Source: Paraburkholderia phosphatilytica (GTDB taxonomy: Bacteria > Pseudomonadota > Gammaproteobacteria > Burkholderiales > Burkholderiaceae). From it: a DNA stretch of 64,000 nucleotides. The DNA lies in contig NZ_QQOA01000019.1 of assembly GCF_003443895.1 (NCBI RefSeq), positions 1 to 64,000 of the forward strand, read 5' to 3'. A model generated the notes under the pieces. The model saw only the letters and a program-made list of their open reading frames with translations. It did no database searches and had not been told where the DNA came from. The translations under genes and the position numbers were made by a program. Shown here piece after piece: positions 55,522-63,518 of this stretch; position 1 is the stretch's first letter, and each line of letters opens with the position of its first letter.

Positions 55522-56631
55522 ATGGCCAGCGAACCAGAACACAAACTTGCAAACCTCGAAATCTTGCGGTTCCTATGCTCGTTCTCCGTTCTGATTTTTC
55601 ACTATCCAGTTCTGACATACGTAGGAAACCATTATGGCAATCCGCCACATAGCGAACTTCCTTTTGAGTGCATCCTGAGCCCCTTTTTCGATCGGGGATT
55701 TCTTGCGGTTCAGTACTTCTGGTGCATCAGCGGCTTCATATTTTTCTGGAAGTATCAGAACACCCTCCGCAGTCAGCTAACCGGCAGGGAGTTCTTTGCA
55801 CTGCGGTTGTCGAGGCTTTATCCGCTACACATCGCCACGCTTTTGTACATTGCGTTGATGCAACTGTCGTATCGGTCCATGATCGGCAGCGATTTCGTGT
55901 ATGTGAACAACACCCCTTTCACGTTCTTTCTTCATCTGTTGATGCTGGGAAATCTTCAGCACCCCTTCAACGATTCGTTCAACGGGGTGACGTGGAGCGT
56001 CTCCGTCGAAGTATTTGCCTATATCTCGTTTTTCGTGGTCTGCAGGTATTTCCGCCAGTCAGGGGCCATGGCATTGCTTATCGCGTTCGTGTGCTCGATC
56101 GCATTCGTTCGCTTCCGGCCTGACAACAACTTCCTCCAATGCTTTGCGCTTTTCTATCTCGGCGGATGCGCGTGCATCGTTCATCGATGGATCGTCCGAT
56201 ACCGTCTCGCGCTCTTCGCGGCCATCGCTCTGTTCGCGTACTACGGCGTGCTGACCTGGTGTCGTTCGTTCTGGCCGGACAACGGCTATTTCAGGATGGT
56301 GATCTGCATCCCGCCAGTGGTGCTCGCTTTCGCGTGTGTGCCGATCCCTCGATTGCCGTTGATCAAATGGGTACAGCGCGCCGGCGAGCTTACCTACTCG
56401 GTGTACATGCTGCACTTCCCGATCATCCTGACAGCGGTCACCGTTGCCGCGGCCTTTGGCATGCGCCTGGACTACCGATCAAAGTGGCTATTCATCGCGT
56501 TCGTTCTTACGGTGTTCGGAACGGCCACACTTTGCTACCGCTACTTCGAAAAACCCGCTCAACGAGCGCTGCGGCGGCTGATGCTCAAGGCGCCGGCCGT
56601 TAGTCCAAAGACGGCAGCAACGACTGAATGA
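55522..56631 (+). CDS. Acyltransferase 3 family membrane protein (island copy 3)
   Basis: 369 residues, about ten membrane helices. The motifs are EILRFLCSFSVLIFHYP, QYFWCISGFIFFWKY, RLSRLYPLHIATLL, GVTWSVSVEVFAYISF and AGELTYSVYMLHFPII. It is a different subfamily from copies 1 and 2, with the catalytic His in the context FHYP. The 294 bp upstream contain no recognisable gene. It is 274 bp upstream of the 508-residue membrane protein. Confidence 0.9.
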   Translation: MASEPEHKLANLEILRFLCSFSVLIFHYPVLTYVGNHYGNPPHSELPFECILSPFFDRGFLAVQYFWCISGFIFFWKYQNTLRSQLTGREFFALRLSRLYPLHIATLLYIALMQLSYRSMIGSDFVYVNNTPFTFFLHLLMLGNLQHPFNDSFNGVTWSVSVEVFAYISFFVVCRYFRQSGAMALLIAFVCSIAFVRFRPDNNFLQCFALFYLGGCACIVHRWIVRYRLALFAAIALFAYYGVLTWCRSFWPDNGYFRMVICIPPVVLAFACVPIPRLPLIKWVQRAGELTYSVYMLHFPIILTAVTVAAAFGMRLDYRSKWLFIAFVLTVFGTATLCYRYFEKPAQRALRRLMLKAPAVSPKTAATTE

Positions 56632-56855
56632 GCGTCAACTGCCAGTCAAATAAATAGTTGTGGACCATTACATCGTCCACATCAGGCAACGAAATGTTTC
56701 CAGCCTTCTCCGGCACGCGTGACTAGTAGCCCGAGCTACGTCTCGGGCTGAGTTCGGCGCTCGCCTCTGCAATACAAGCGTGCTTAGGGTCGAATCCACA
56801 CGAAGCATTTCTAGCGTTCTGACCAAACAGTTCAATCATTTGCCGCCATCAGCAA

Positions 56856-56873
56856 GAAAGACACGGTAAGATA
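56856..56873 (+). repeat. 18 bp element shared by two upstream regions, copy 2
   Basis: Identical to 54158-54175 over GAAAGACACGGTAAGATA. It ends 33 bases before the start of 56906-58432. TGCCG and CAG upstream of it also recur in both places, so the shared region may be larger and partly diverged. Confidence 0.6.
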
Positions 56874-56905
56874 CTAGACTTACAACTACAGCCAGGCGGC
56901 CTTTC

Positions 56906-58432
56906 ATGCTTGGCAAGGCCATAAGACGGCTGGAGAGAATGGCTTTTCCGCAATCTGGCAACCGAGAGACATCGGTTCGCCTGCATCAACTTTTTATCGT
57001 TGTTTTCCTGCTGCTCACCTTCGCGAAAATGGCGTCAATAGTTGGCGCTTCCCCGCTCATCGCGTATCCGAACAACTACGATTTCCTTCGCGTCGAAAGC
57101 TGCGTCGGCCTGTGGCCTGACACGGGTTCCCACAAACTGGACCCGCACTGGGACGGCCCGGTCAACAACCTGATCTACGATCGGGACTACCACCGCGATC
57201 TCTGTCTCGTCTCGATCGACGATCTTTTCCCATATATCGCGACGAAACTGCACGCGTATGGCGCACACATTGACTATCGATGGATCGGATCGATACGGGC
57301 ACTCGCGACGTTCGCGACAATCGCGCTGCTGCTTGCAGCTGCCGAGGCGTGGTGGCAACGAGTCATGCTTACCGTGTCCTTCGCGTTGATGTTCGGAGAC
57401 TTCGCCTACCTCGCGTTCTTCAATACGCTCTACAACGAATTTACAGTCATCTTCGGTACCTTTATCTGCGCATCGTCGCTGTGGTTGATGTGGACCATCC
57501 GCCGCAAGCCAACTCGGGTCCTGGTGAGCGTCGCGCTGTCCGGTCTCATCTTCCTTGGGTTGAGCAAACAGCAATACGTGCCGCTGGCCGCGGCATTTGG
57601 ACTTGCCGTCGGCCTTCTGATGTTCAGGCGCTGGCGTTCATACGTCGGCATCGTGTTTGCTGTAGTGGGTGTCGCAGCTCCGATTGCTTTCTCGGCGTTG
57701 AACCCGACCAATGCCGGTCTGGCTCACAACATCAAGCTCGCAAACAACATGGACACGTATCTCGGCGAAGTACTGCGTTTCGCTCACAGACCTCACCGAG
57801 CCGTCAAGGCACTCCACCTGCCGGATGAATGCGTGAAAGGAATTGGCGGCACCTTTTATACGCCCGGATTCAGCGAGAACTTCCCTTGCCCCGGCATTTT
57901 CGCGACCAGCCGCCTTCGGTTACTACCTCTTTTCATCAAACAGCCGGCAACGTTCTTTGGACCGTTGACGAACGGGATACGAATGGCGCGTCCCTTCCTT
58001 CCGGACCGCTACAGGTATTTCGAAGATCCGTCCTCGAAAAACTCAATTGGCTACCGGTTCACGGTGGCGTTGTCCGCCTCGACATGGGTTAATGCGCTAC
58101 GAGACGGTCCGTACTGGGCGCTGATGGTCTGCTCTCTGATTGCGAGTGTGCCGGCAGCGCTCTGGGCAGCTCGACGGCTTGTGTCCAACAGATTCAACGG
58201 CACGGGATGTGACGCCATGTTCGCGATAGGAAGTTGTCTGATTCTCTATTCACTGGCATCTGCGGTATTCGGTGACGGTAGCTCCGAGACCGCAAAGCAC
58301 GGACTCGTCTGGCTGTGGGGATTCTGCATCGAGGCGTTGGCGATGCTCACCTTCATCGCGGAGATTCTGAGAAAGGCGAAGGCGAACCCAAGATGCCTAA
58401 GTCTTCTCGATACCGACCAGCAAGGACGCTGA
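56906..58432 (+). CDS. Multi-pass membrane protein of unknown function, glycan-linked
   Basis: 508 residues, about ten membrane helices. A first loop with YPNNYDFLRVESCVGLWPDT and later DDLFPYIATKLHAYGAHIDY suggests an extracytoplasmic substrate site. I do not recognise a family; GT-C membership is possible. It is followed 27 bp later by a gtrA-type gene, a pairing seen where a flippase-like GtrA moves a lipid-linked sugar for a membrane transferase. Confidence 0.65.
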   Translation: MLGKAIRRLERMAFPQSGNRETSVRLHQLFIVVFLLLTFAKMASIVGASPLIAYPNNYDFLRVESCVGLWPDTGSHKLDPHWDGPVNNLIYDRDYHRDLCLVSIDDLFPYIATKLHAYGAHIDYRWIGSIRALATFATIALLLAAAEAWWQRVMLTVSFALMFGDFAYLAFFNTLYNEFTVIFGTFICASSLWLMWTIRRKPTRVLVSVALSGLIFLGLSKQQYVPLAAAFGLAVGLLMFRRWRSYVGIVFAVVGVAAPIAFSALNPTNAGLAHNIKLANNMDTYLGEVLRFAHRPHRAVKALHLPDECVKGIGGTFYTPGFSENFPCPGIFATSRLRLLPLFIKQPATFFGPLTNGIRMARPFLPDRYRYFEDPSSKNSIGYRFTVALSASTWVNALRDGPYWALMVCSLIASVPAALWAARRLVSNRFNGTGCDAMFAIGSCLILYSLASAVFGDGSSETAKHGLVWLWGFCIEALAMLTFIAEILRKAKANPRCLSLLDTDQQGR

Positions 58433-58459
58433 TCTTGTTCCGGAAGCCATGAGGCCCAG

Positions 58460-58879
58460 ATGACCATAGCCATTTTGTATGCCCTGTTTGCCTGCCTGTC
58501 CACGGCGTCGAATATCGCTGTTCAGGCTATCGCAGTACGCGCCTACCCCGGCCCTTATTCGATCCCTCTCTCGGTTGCATGCGGGACCGCGGTGGGGCTC
58601 GTGGTCAAATACGCCCTTGATAAGCGCTGGATATTCCGTTGGAAGGCAAAGAACGTGCAGCATGATGCCGGCACGTTCCTGCTGTACACGTCGACCGGTG
58701 TCTTCACCACCGCGATTTTCTGGGGCAGCGAATTCCTGTTCCAGCATCACTTTCACACCGAGGCCATGCGGTACGTCGGAGCAGTAGTCGGCCTTGCAAT
58801 CGGTTATGTCACAAAGTACCGGATGGACAAGGCCTTCGTATTCGCAGCCGAGCGTGCATCGGAGCGCAGCCACAACTAG
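58460..58879 (+). CDS. GtrA family membrane protein
   Basis: 139 residues with four membrane helices. The conserved features are the N-terminal YALFACLSTASNIAVQAIAV and the C-terminal GLAIGYVTKYRMDKAFVF, the GtrA signature (usually N.f....w.F at the end of the last helix). GtrA proteins probably flip undecaprenyl-phosphate sugars for O-antigen or cell-wall glycosylation. GAGG stands five bases before the start. It is probably co-transcribed with 56906-58432. Confidence 0.85.
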   Translation: MTIAILYALFACLSTASNIAVQAIAVRAYPGPYSIPLSVACGTAVGLVVKYALDKRWIFRWKAKNVQHDAGTFLLYTSTGVFTTAIFWGSEFLFQHHFHTEAMRYVGAVVGLAIGYVTKYRMDKAFVFAAERASERSHN

Positions 58880-59011
58880 CCGTCGAACCCCGACCTGCAT
58901 ATCACCGGCTTTCGCATCTCAAGGACGTAGAAAGCACGCCGATAACCTGAATGACGAACATTACGCGCTCGCACAGGCGAGCACGTGAACACAAGAAATC
59001 AGGGGTTCGGC

Positions 59012-59239
59012 ATGGTCAGAAAGTGGCTGTTCGGTGCGATGCTCGCGGTGGCATCGAGCGTAGCGTTGACCGGCAACTGGGTGTTCGTCGGCAATGCCGA
59101 GACACAAGACTATTACGTAGACACGACCTCAGTTCTGCGGGATGGCAACACTGCCCGAATCTGGGCGGACCTGTCCTTGGCCAGCCGGAATACCCTCATA
59201 CGGGAATACCGTACGCGATTCGCGTCAGGATCTCCCTGA
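59012..59239 (+). pseudogene. Truncated surface-adhesin E-like protein
   Basis: The ATG at 59012 has AGGGG six bases upstream. A signal peptide (about 1-20) is followed by NWVFVGNAETQDYYVDTTSV and RDGNTARIWADLS, the N-terminal half of the small secreted adhesin-E-like proteins common in Burkholderiaceae. The usual length is about 130 residues; here the frame ends after 75. The last codons overlap the antitoxin remnant on the other strand, so the junction lies near 59175-59200. Confidence 0.6.
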
Positions 59240-59660
59240 CTCGATCGTAGCCGCTTTGCGTGTCCAGCATATCGATCGGACGCTCTGCGCGTAGCTCGGC
59301 GTGGGGATGTTTCATCCACTCTGCCGCCAACCTGCCATCCTCGAATACGTCGTTTGCGTGCGCATGGATCAGCAAAGCCCGGGCTGCCCGGTCAGCCTCG
59401 CTCAAGTTCAGTCGTTCCCCTGCGCGATCTTCCGGTTGATAGTACTGGCAGGAAGACGAAGACTCGCCAGTAATTGCTGCACAGGGATGTCGAGCCACTC
59501 GCGCGCGATCCGCTGCACCATGATCGCGTCCATTCCGTCACGGATGATCCGGGACTGCTCTATCGGGTCCAGTCCGACAAACAAGGCAAGATCATTCTCC
59601 TGCGCGCCGCATCCGTTCGCGTCGATGTGCGCCAGTCGGGCTTCGCTGGCAGATGCGGCA
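59196..59660 (-). pseudogene. Xre/MbcA/ParS-type antitoxin (DUF2384), frameshifted
   Basis: Two frames make one antitoxin. Upstream frame: LDPIEQSRIIRDGMDAIMVQ, then LRLPASTINRKIAQG. Downstream frame: RLNLSEADRAARALLIHAHA, then VFEDGRLAAEWMKHP, PIDMLDTQSGYDRVREILTR, IAYGIPV. The first part is the Xre-like HTH region, the second the DUF2384 toxin-binding domain. The shift is at GGGG near 59413: one more G would join the frames. The 5' end is lost beside an IS remnant. The partner RES toxin should follow directly but lies at 46352-46866. Confidence 0.8.
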
Positions 59661-59694
59661 CGGCAGGCTGAAGACTTGCTAAGCGCCGCGTCTG

Positions 59695-60428
59695 GAGAGC
59701 CAGATCGGCCGCTATGCGCACGCGAAGCAGTACAAGCGGATGAAGAAGGCGCTGCGGACCCTGCGCTCGCGCGTGGGCCGTGTGATGCGTGACGTCGAAC
59801 GGCAACTCGATGGAGTGGCGCAGCAAAGCCGCGCGGCGCTGGAAGAATTGATCGGCCGTACGAAGCGGATTCTGTCGCAGAAGCAAAAAGACAAGAACAA
59901 GCTGTACGCACTACACGCGCCGGAAGTCGAGTGCCTGGCGAAGGGCAAAGCCCGCAAGCCTTACGAATTCGGCGTGAAGGTGTCGATCACGACGACGCAT
60001 CGGGAGGGCTTGGTGGTGGGAGCGCGCTCGATGCCAGGCAATCCGTACGACGGGCATACGCTGGCCGAAGCATTGGAACAGGCGGCGATCTTGAGCGACG
60101 TTCAAGCGGAGATTGCCGTCGTCGATCGCGACTACAAGGGCGTCGCCGTTGAAGGCGTGAAGGTCTATCACCCGGGCTTGCGACGCGGTATTACGCGCGG
60201 GCTGCGAGCAATGATCCGGCGTCGCAGCGCGATCGAGCCGGCCATCGGCCACATGAAGGCCGGCTCGATCGCAATTGGCTCAAGGGTTCGTTAGGCGATG
60301 CAATACATGCGGTGCCGTGCGGCGCTGGCCACAATCTGCGGATGATCCTGCGCAAGCTGCGGCTTTTTTACGCCCTGATTCTCATCGCTTTGATCTGCTC
60401 CCAAACCGCTGCGCTCTCGGCGGCGTAG
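59695..60428 (+). pseudogene. IS5-family transposase remnant
   Basis: The frame from about 59695 encodes QIGRYAHAKQYKRMKKALRT and, further on, KLYALHAPEVECLAKGKARK, GVKVSITTTHREGLVVGARS, AVVDRDYKGV and RRRSAIEPAIGHMKA. The second catalytic Asp and the Glu of the DDE triad are thus present; the N-terminal part with the first Asp is missing. A frameshift after GHMKA (about 60257) moves the end (GAGHNLRMILRKLRLFYALI) into another frame ending at 60428. A possible right end is at TTGTTCAGGGCCGACTA, about 60452-60468; no matching left end is seen. Confidence 0.85.
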
Positions 60429-60767
60429 CTTCATCTGCGTGACAAAACGAATTGTTCAGGGCCGACTATTTATCAAGTGCGAGACGGAACCGTTTTCATT
60501 CACCTCGTGGTTGATACGAGACGCGACCTGCAGTCGCTTCTCCAGAGAATTGTGCTTCGACTGATGTAAATCCGTCGCGGCGACTATCCAATAACCAGCA
60601 CGAAATCAGCCAATTGTCGCCTGCAAGACAATGTCTGGCCGAAACTTCGGCTTCTGCTGGTCTGTGACAGTCGCAACCCTTCTCCCTTCCCCGCTTCCAG
60701 GCGCTGCGATCCAAATCGACGGCAATACCGGTTGAGCGATGCCGACCATGGTCCATTCTTCCACCTG
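60429..60767. other. Intergenic stretch between IS remnant and pelG fragment
   Basis: I see no gene here that I can name. The first 40 bases are probably the right end of the insertion sequence. A 91-codon frame on the minus strand has no recognisable domain or ribosome-binding site. Confidence 0.4.
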
Positions 60768-61245
60768 TCATTGCAGCATGAATGTCTCATACTCCAGCAC
60801 GTCGAGCTTGCGATCGAGCAGGTAAAGGCTCGCCAGCGCGACAACGAGCTGTGAACCTGCGAACCCGTAGCCATACCACGCCGGATTCAGCGCGAGCGTG
60901 ACGCTGGTCAGGATCACGTTCAACACCACGAAGCCGCCGACGAGCCCCGTCACGATGAGCCGCCGGTCGAGATAGAAGAACACGTTGATCACGCCCATGA
61001 ACACCATCTGCAGGCCGGCCGCGATCACGTCGACGTACAGCGGCGGCAGATACAGCGCGGAAATGCGCAGCCATGCGAGCACCACCGCGCCCACGGCGAA
61101 CAGCAGCATCGCGGCAATAGTCTGCACCCAGATGATTGCCCACGGACCGATGCGCGGAGCCTCGACCATCGCGTTACGCATCCGCTCGATGTGCTGCAGC
61201 GACGCCCCTTCGTGCACAGCGTTGTAGTATTCGACGAGGTCCGTT
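60768..61245 (-). pseudogene. pelG: 3' fragment of a pelG-like gene (Pel polysaccharide transporter)
   Basis: About 158 codons encode four membrane helices: PWAIIWVQTIAAMLLFAVGA, YVDVIAAGLQMVFMGVINVF, DRRLIVTGLVGGFVVLNVIL and AWYGYGFAGSQLVVALASLY, with RKLDVLEYETFMLQ at the very end. This matches the C-terminus of PelG, the inner-membrane transporter of Pel exopolysaccharide (normally about 450 residues). The frame stays open upstream, but the sequence changes abruptly at 61246 into the repeat cassette in the opposite sense. No other pel gene is in the window. Confidence 0.68.
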
Positions 61246-61692
61246 CGGGAGGGTGGCTGGCCAGCTACCCGCTTTTCACCGAAGCGCTGCATCACGGCGA
61301 AACAAGCTTCCGCGCGGCGCCGGAGCACGTGCGGCGGGTCATCCTGCAGCGTGTGCCGCGGCACGACACCACGCCGGACGAGATCACGGTGCACCTGAAG
61401 GACCTCGGCGTGACGTTCGTCGAACTGTGCAGCCGCACGGTGGACGAAGCGGTTCAGGCATTTCTCGCGAGCGAAGGCGGCAACGCTTCCAGCGCACCGC
61501 GTCTCGACGAACTCGCCGCGCAGATTCCGCGCACCGTAGCGCCGCTCGTCGCGCGGCCGCCGCGCCTGCTGCGTCCCGGCCTCGGCATCTTTCTCGACGG
61601 CTGGATGCGCTTTTTCTCGTACCGCGCGCGGCGACACGACCATTCCGCTCGTCGCGGTCGATTGGCCCGCGCTGTACGAACGATTGAAATAA
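61246..61692 (+). pseudogene. orfA copy 2, 5'-truncated and frameshifted
   Basis: It matches 45144-45592 closely (17 residue differences over about 127 by hand alignment). The normal start is gone, replaced by pelG sequence. Near 61621 the run CGCGCGCGCG of copy 1 is only CGCGCGCG, a two-base loss that shifts the last 25 codons (expected DTTIPLVAVDWPALYERLK) out of frame. The original stop position, TAA at 61690-61692, is still there. Confidence 0.85.
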
Positions 61693-61740
61693 ATCGAGGC
61701 CAAGATGGTCCGTCAGCCTGGTGAGAGACCCGACGCTACC

Positions 61741-61998
61741 ATGCAGAACAGACCCATACAACGACCCATGAACGCAAGGCCCCATACGAGTTCCTTTACG
61801 AACCCCTACACTCCGCAGAACGTCGAAGCCGCGATCTCGCATCTTGAGCACGTGCTGAAGGCGGGTGGCGCAACGCAACTGTTCAATGGCGCGTACTGGC
61901 GCGCCCGCATCAGCCAGGCTTCGGCGACGCCCGGTCTGCTGCCCGCGCAGCGCAGCCGGCTCGAGCGTCTGTTCGGGTCCGTTGCAGTGGAGGCGTAA
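61741..61998 (+). CDS. Small conserved protein of unknown function, orfB copy 2
   Basis: 85 residues from the ATG at 61741, intact, with the core PQNVEAAISHLEHVLKAGGA and LFNGAYWRARISQASATPGL. The spacing behind the orfA remnant is the same as in copy 1. Substitutions cluster near the N-terminus (PHTSSFTNPYTPQ) and at the extreme C-terminus. It is still an open frame although its partner gene is broken. Confidence 0.62.
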   Translation: MQNRPIQRPMNARPHTSSFTNPYTPQNVEAAISHLEHVLKAGGATQLFNGAYWRARISQASATPGLLPAQRSRLERLFGSVAVEA

Positions 61999-62162
61999 AC
62001 AACAAGCACGGCGCGCGGCGATATGCGCATCAAGCGCCCTGACCACGTCGACCTGCGCCTCCCACACGTGGCGAAAACATTGCACGGCTTGCCGATCACG
62101 GTCTAGCCAGCGAAAACCTCAAGGGGTATCGTTAGCAGCGGCAAAGGATTTGGACCTCGACC

Positions 62163-63419
62163 ATGCGACCGACGATCCACCCGTTGACGAGCCTCAGAGG
62201 ATTCGCCGCCCTTCTGATTGTCGCCAATCACGTCACGTTGCTGATGCTGCCGCTCGGCGCCACATCGGCTAAACCGGCGCTCATCAAGACGGGCATTCTG
62301 GGCATGACGATGTTCTTCGTGCTCAGCGGCTTCGTGATGTACTACAACTATGCACACCGGATCGCCGCCAACCGTTCGGAAGGCATCGCGCAGTTCCTGT
62401 GTGCACGTATCGCGCGCCTCTACCCGCTGCTGATCGCCTATGTGCTGTTCAACTTCGTCCTGAACATCTGCCGGTCGTTGTCGAACGGCGACACCTCCGG
62501 CGCGTCCCTCTATGTCGCCACGTTGCCGCTTTATCTCCTCGGCGTGCAGTCCTGGGTGTATGCGGTCGTCCAGGACGTGAACGTGACCGTGTCGCAGTAT
62601 TTCGGCAATCCGGCCTGGTCCGTCAGCACGGAACTGTTCTTCTATGTGCTGTTCGTGCCGCTCATCGTGATGCGCCAGCAAAACCAGCCGTCGATGTCGC
62701 GCGGGCTCTTCATCGTCGTTGCGTCGATTTTCGCGCGCGCGATGTTTCTTGTCTTGGCGGATTCCGATGCAACGCAGCACTGGATCGCGGCAACGCTTGG
62801 CGAATCGAGTTCGCTTGGTGTCTATTCCTGGCTCGTCTATTACTGCCCTTATGGCCGTTGCTTCGAATTCCTTGCAGGCATGGGGATTGCTGAGATGTGG
62901 CTCGCGCGCAAGCAATACGCTAGCGCCATGGCTATGGATCGGCTCGGCCTGCTAGCCGGCGTCTGCGCGATCCTCTACATCGTCGCGTCGTTTTTAAGCG
63001 AGATCGTGTTTTCGATGCCGCGGTTCTTCGAGAATACGGCCACGCACTTCTTCTATATCGCCGCGGTACCGCCGGCCATCTATTTCCTGATCCGCGAGCA
63101 GAGCATCGCATCGAAGCTGCTGTCGCTTCCGCTGCTATTGTTCGTCGGCGACATCAGCTACTCGCTGTATTTCATTCACACGCTCGTCTTTCCGCTATTC
63201 CGGGTCGACCCCGGCCTGAACCTCAAGGAACACGTGCCGATGATCCTCGGGCGCGTCGCGGTGTTTCTGGCGATCTCCACCGTGCTTTCGGCACTCGTCT
63301 ATCGAACCCTGGAGAAGCCGGCCCGCGCCGCCATCATGCGGCGCCTTACTGCGAAGCGCGCACGAATGCTCGAGGTGGCGCGAGGCATCGAGCAGCACGA
63401 ATCGTCGTCGGAAATGTAG
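62163..63419 (+). CDS. Acyltransferase 3 family membrane protein (copy 4)
   Basis: 418 residues, about ten membrane helices. The motifs are SLRGFAALLIVANHVTLLML, GILGMTMFFVLSGFVMYY, ARIARLYPLLIAYVLF, GNPAWSVSTELFFYVLF and VGDISYSLYFIHTLVF. It lies outside the second repeat and is richer in GC than the island copies. Predicted function: acylation of an exported sugar. Followed 99 bp later by another acyltransferase. Confidence 0.9.
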   Translation: MRPTIHPLTSLRGFAALLIVANHVTLLMLPLGATSAKPALIKTGILGMTMFFVLSGFVMYYNYAHRIAANRSEGIAQFLCARIARLYPLLIAYVLFNFVLNICRSLSNGDTSGASLYVATLPLYLLGVQSWVYAVVQDVNVTVSQYFGNPAWSVSTELFFYVLFVPLIVMRQQNQPSMSRGLFIVVASIFARAMFLVLADSDATQHWIAATLGESSSLGVYSWLVYYCPYGRCFEFLAGMGIAEMWLARKQYASAMAMDRLGLLAGVCAILYIVASFLSEIVFSMPRFFENTATHFFYIAAVPPAIYFLIREQSIASKLLSLPLLLFVGDISYSLYFIHTLVFPLFRVDPGLNLKEHVPMILGRVAVFLAISTVLSALVYRTLEKPARAAIMRRLTAKRARMLEVARGIEQHESSSEM

Positions 63420-63518
63420 GACGGTTGGCCTGGATATGGCCAATCGACTCACACCGGATACGCCTACACGGGTACAATCGTTCGCAGGAACGCGCTCCTC
63501 TCTTCTGGAACAGGATCG

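Larger units (their letters stand above)
61246..61998 (+). repeat. Direct repeat, copy 2 (orfA-orfB cassette)
   Basis: Colinear with 45144-45898 in the same orientation; two bases shorter because one CG unit is missing from the run near 61621. Its left edge coincides with the break in the pelG fragment. Confidence 0.85.

Noticed and set aside
60496-60771. A 91-codon minus-strand frame between the IS and pelG remnants
   Set aside because: No domain or start signal; its composition resembles non-coding debris.
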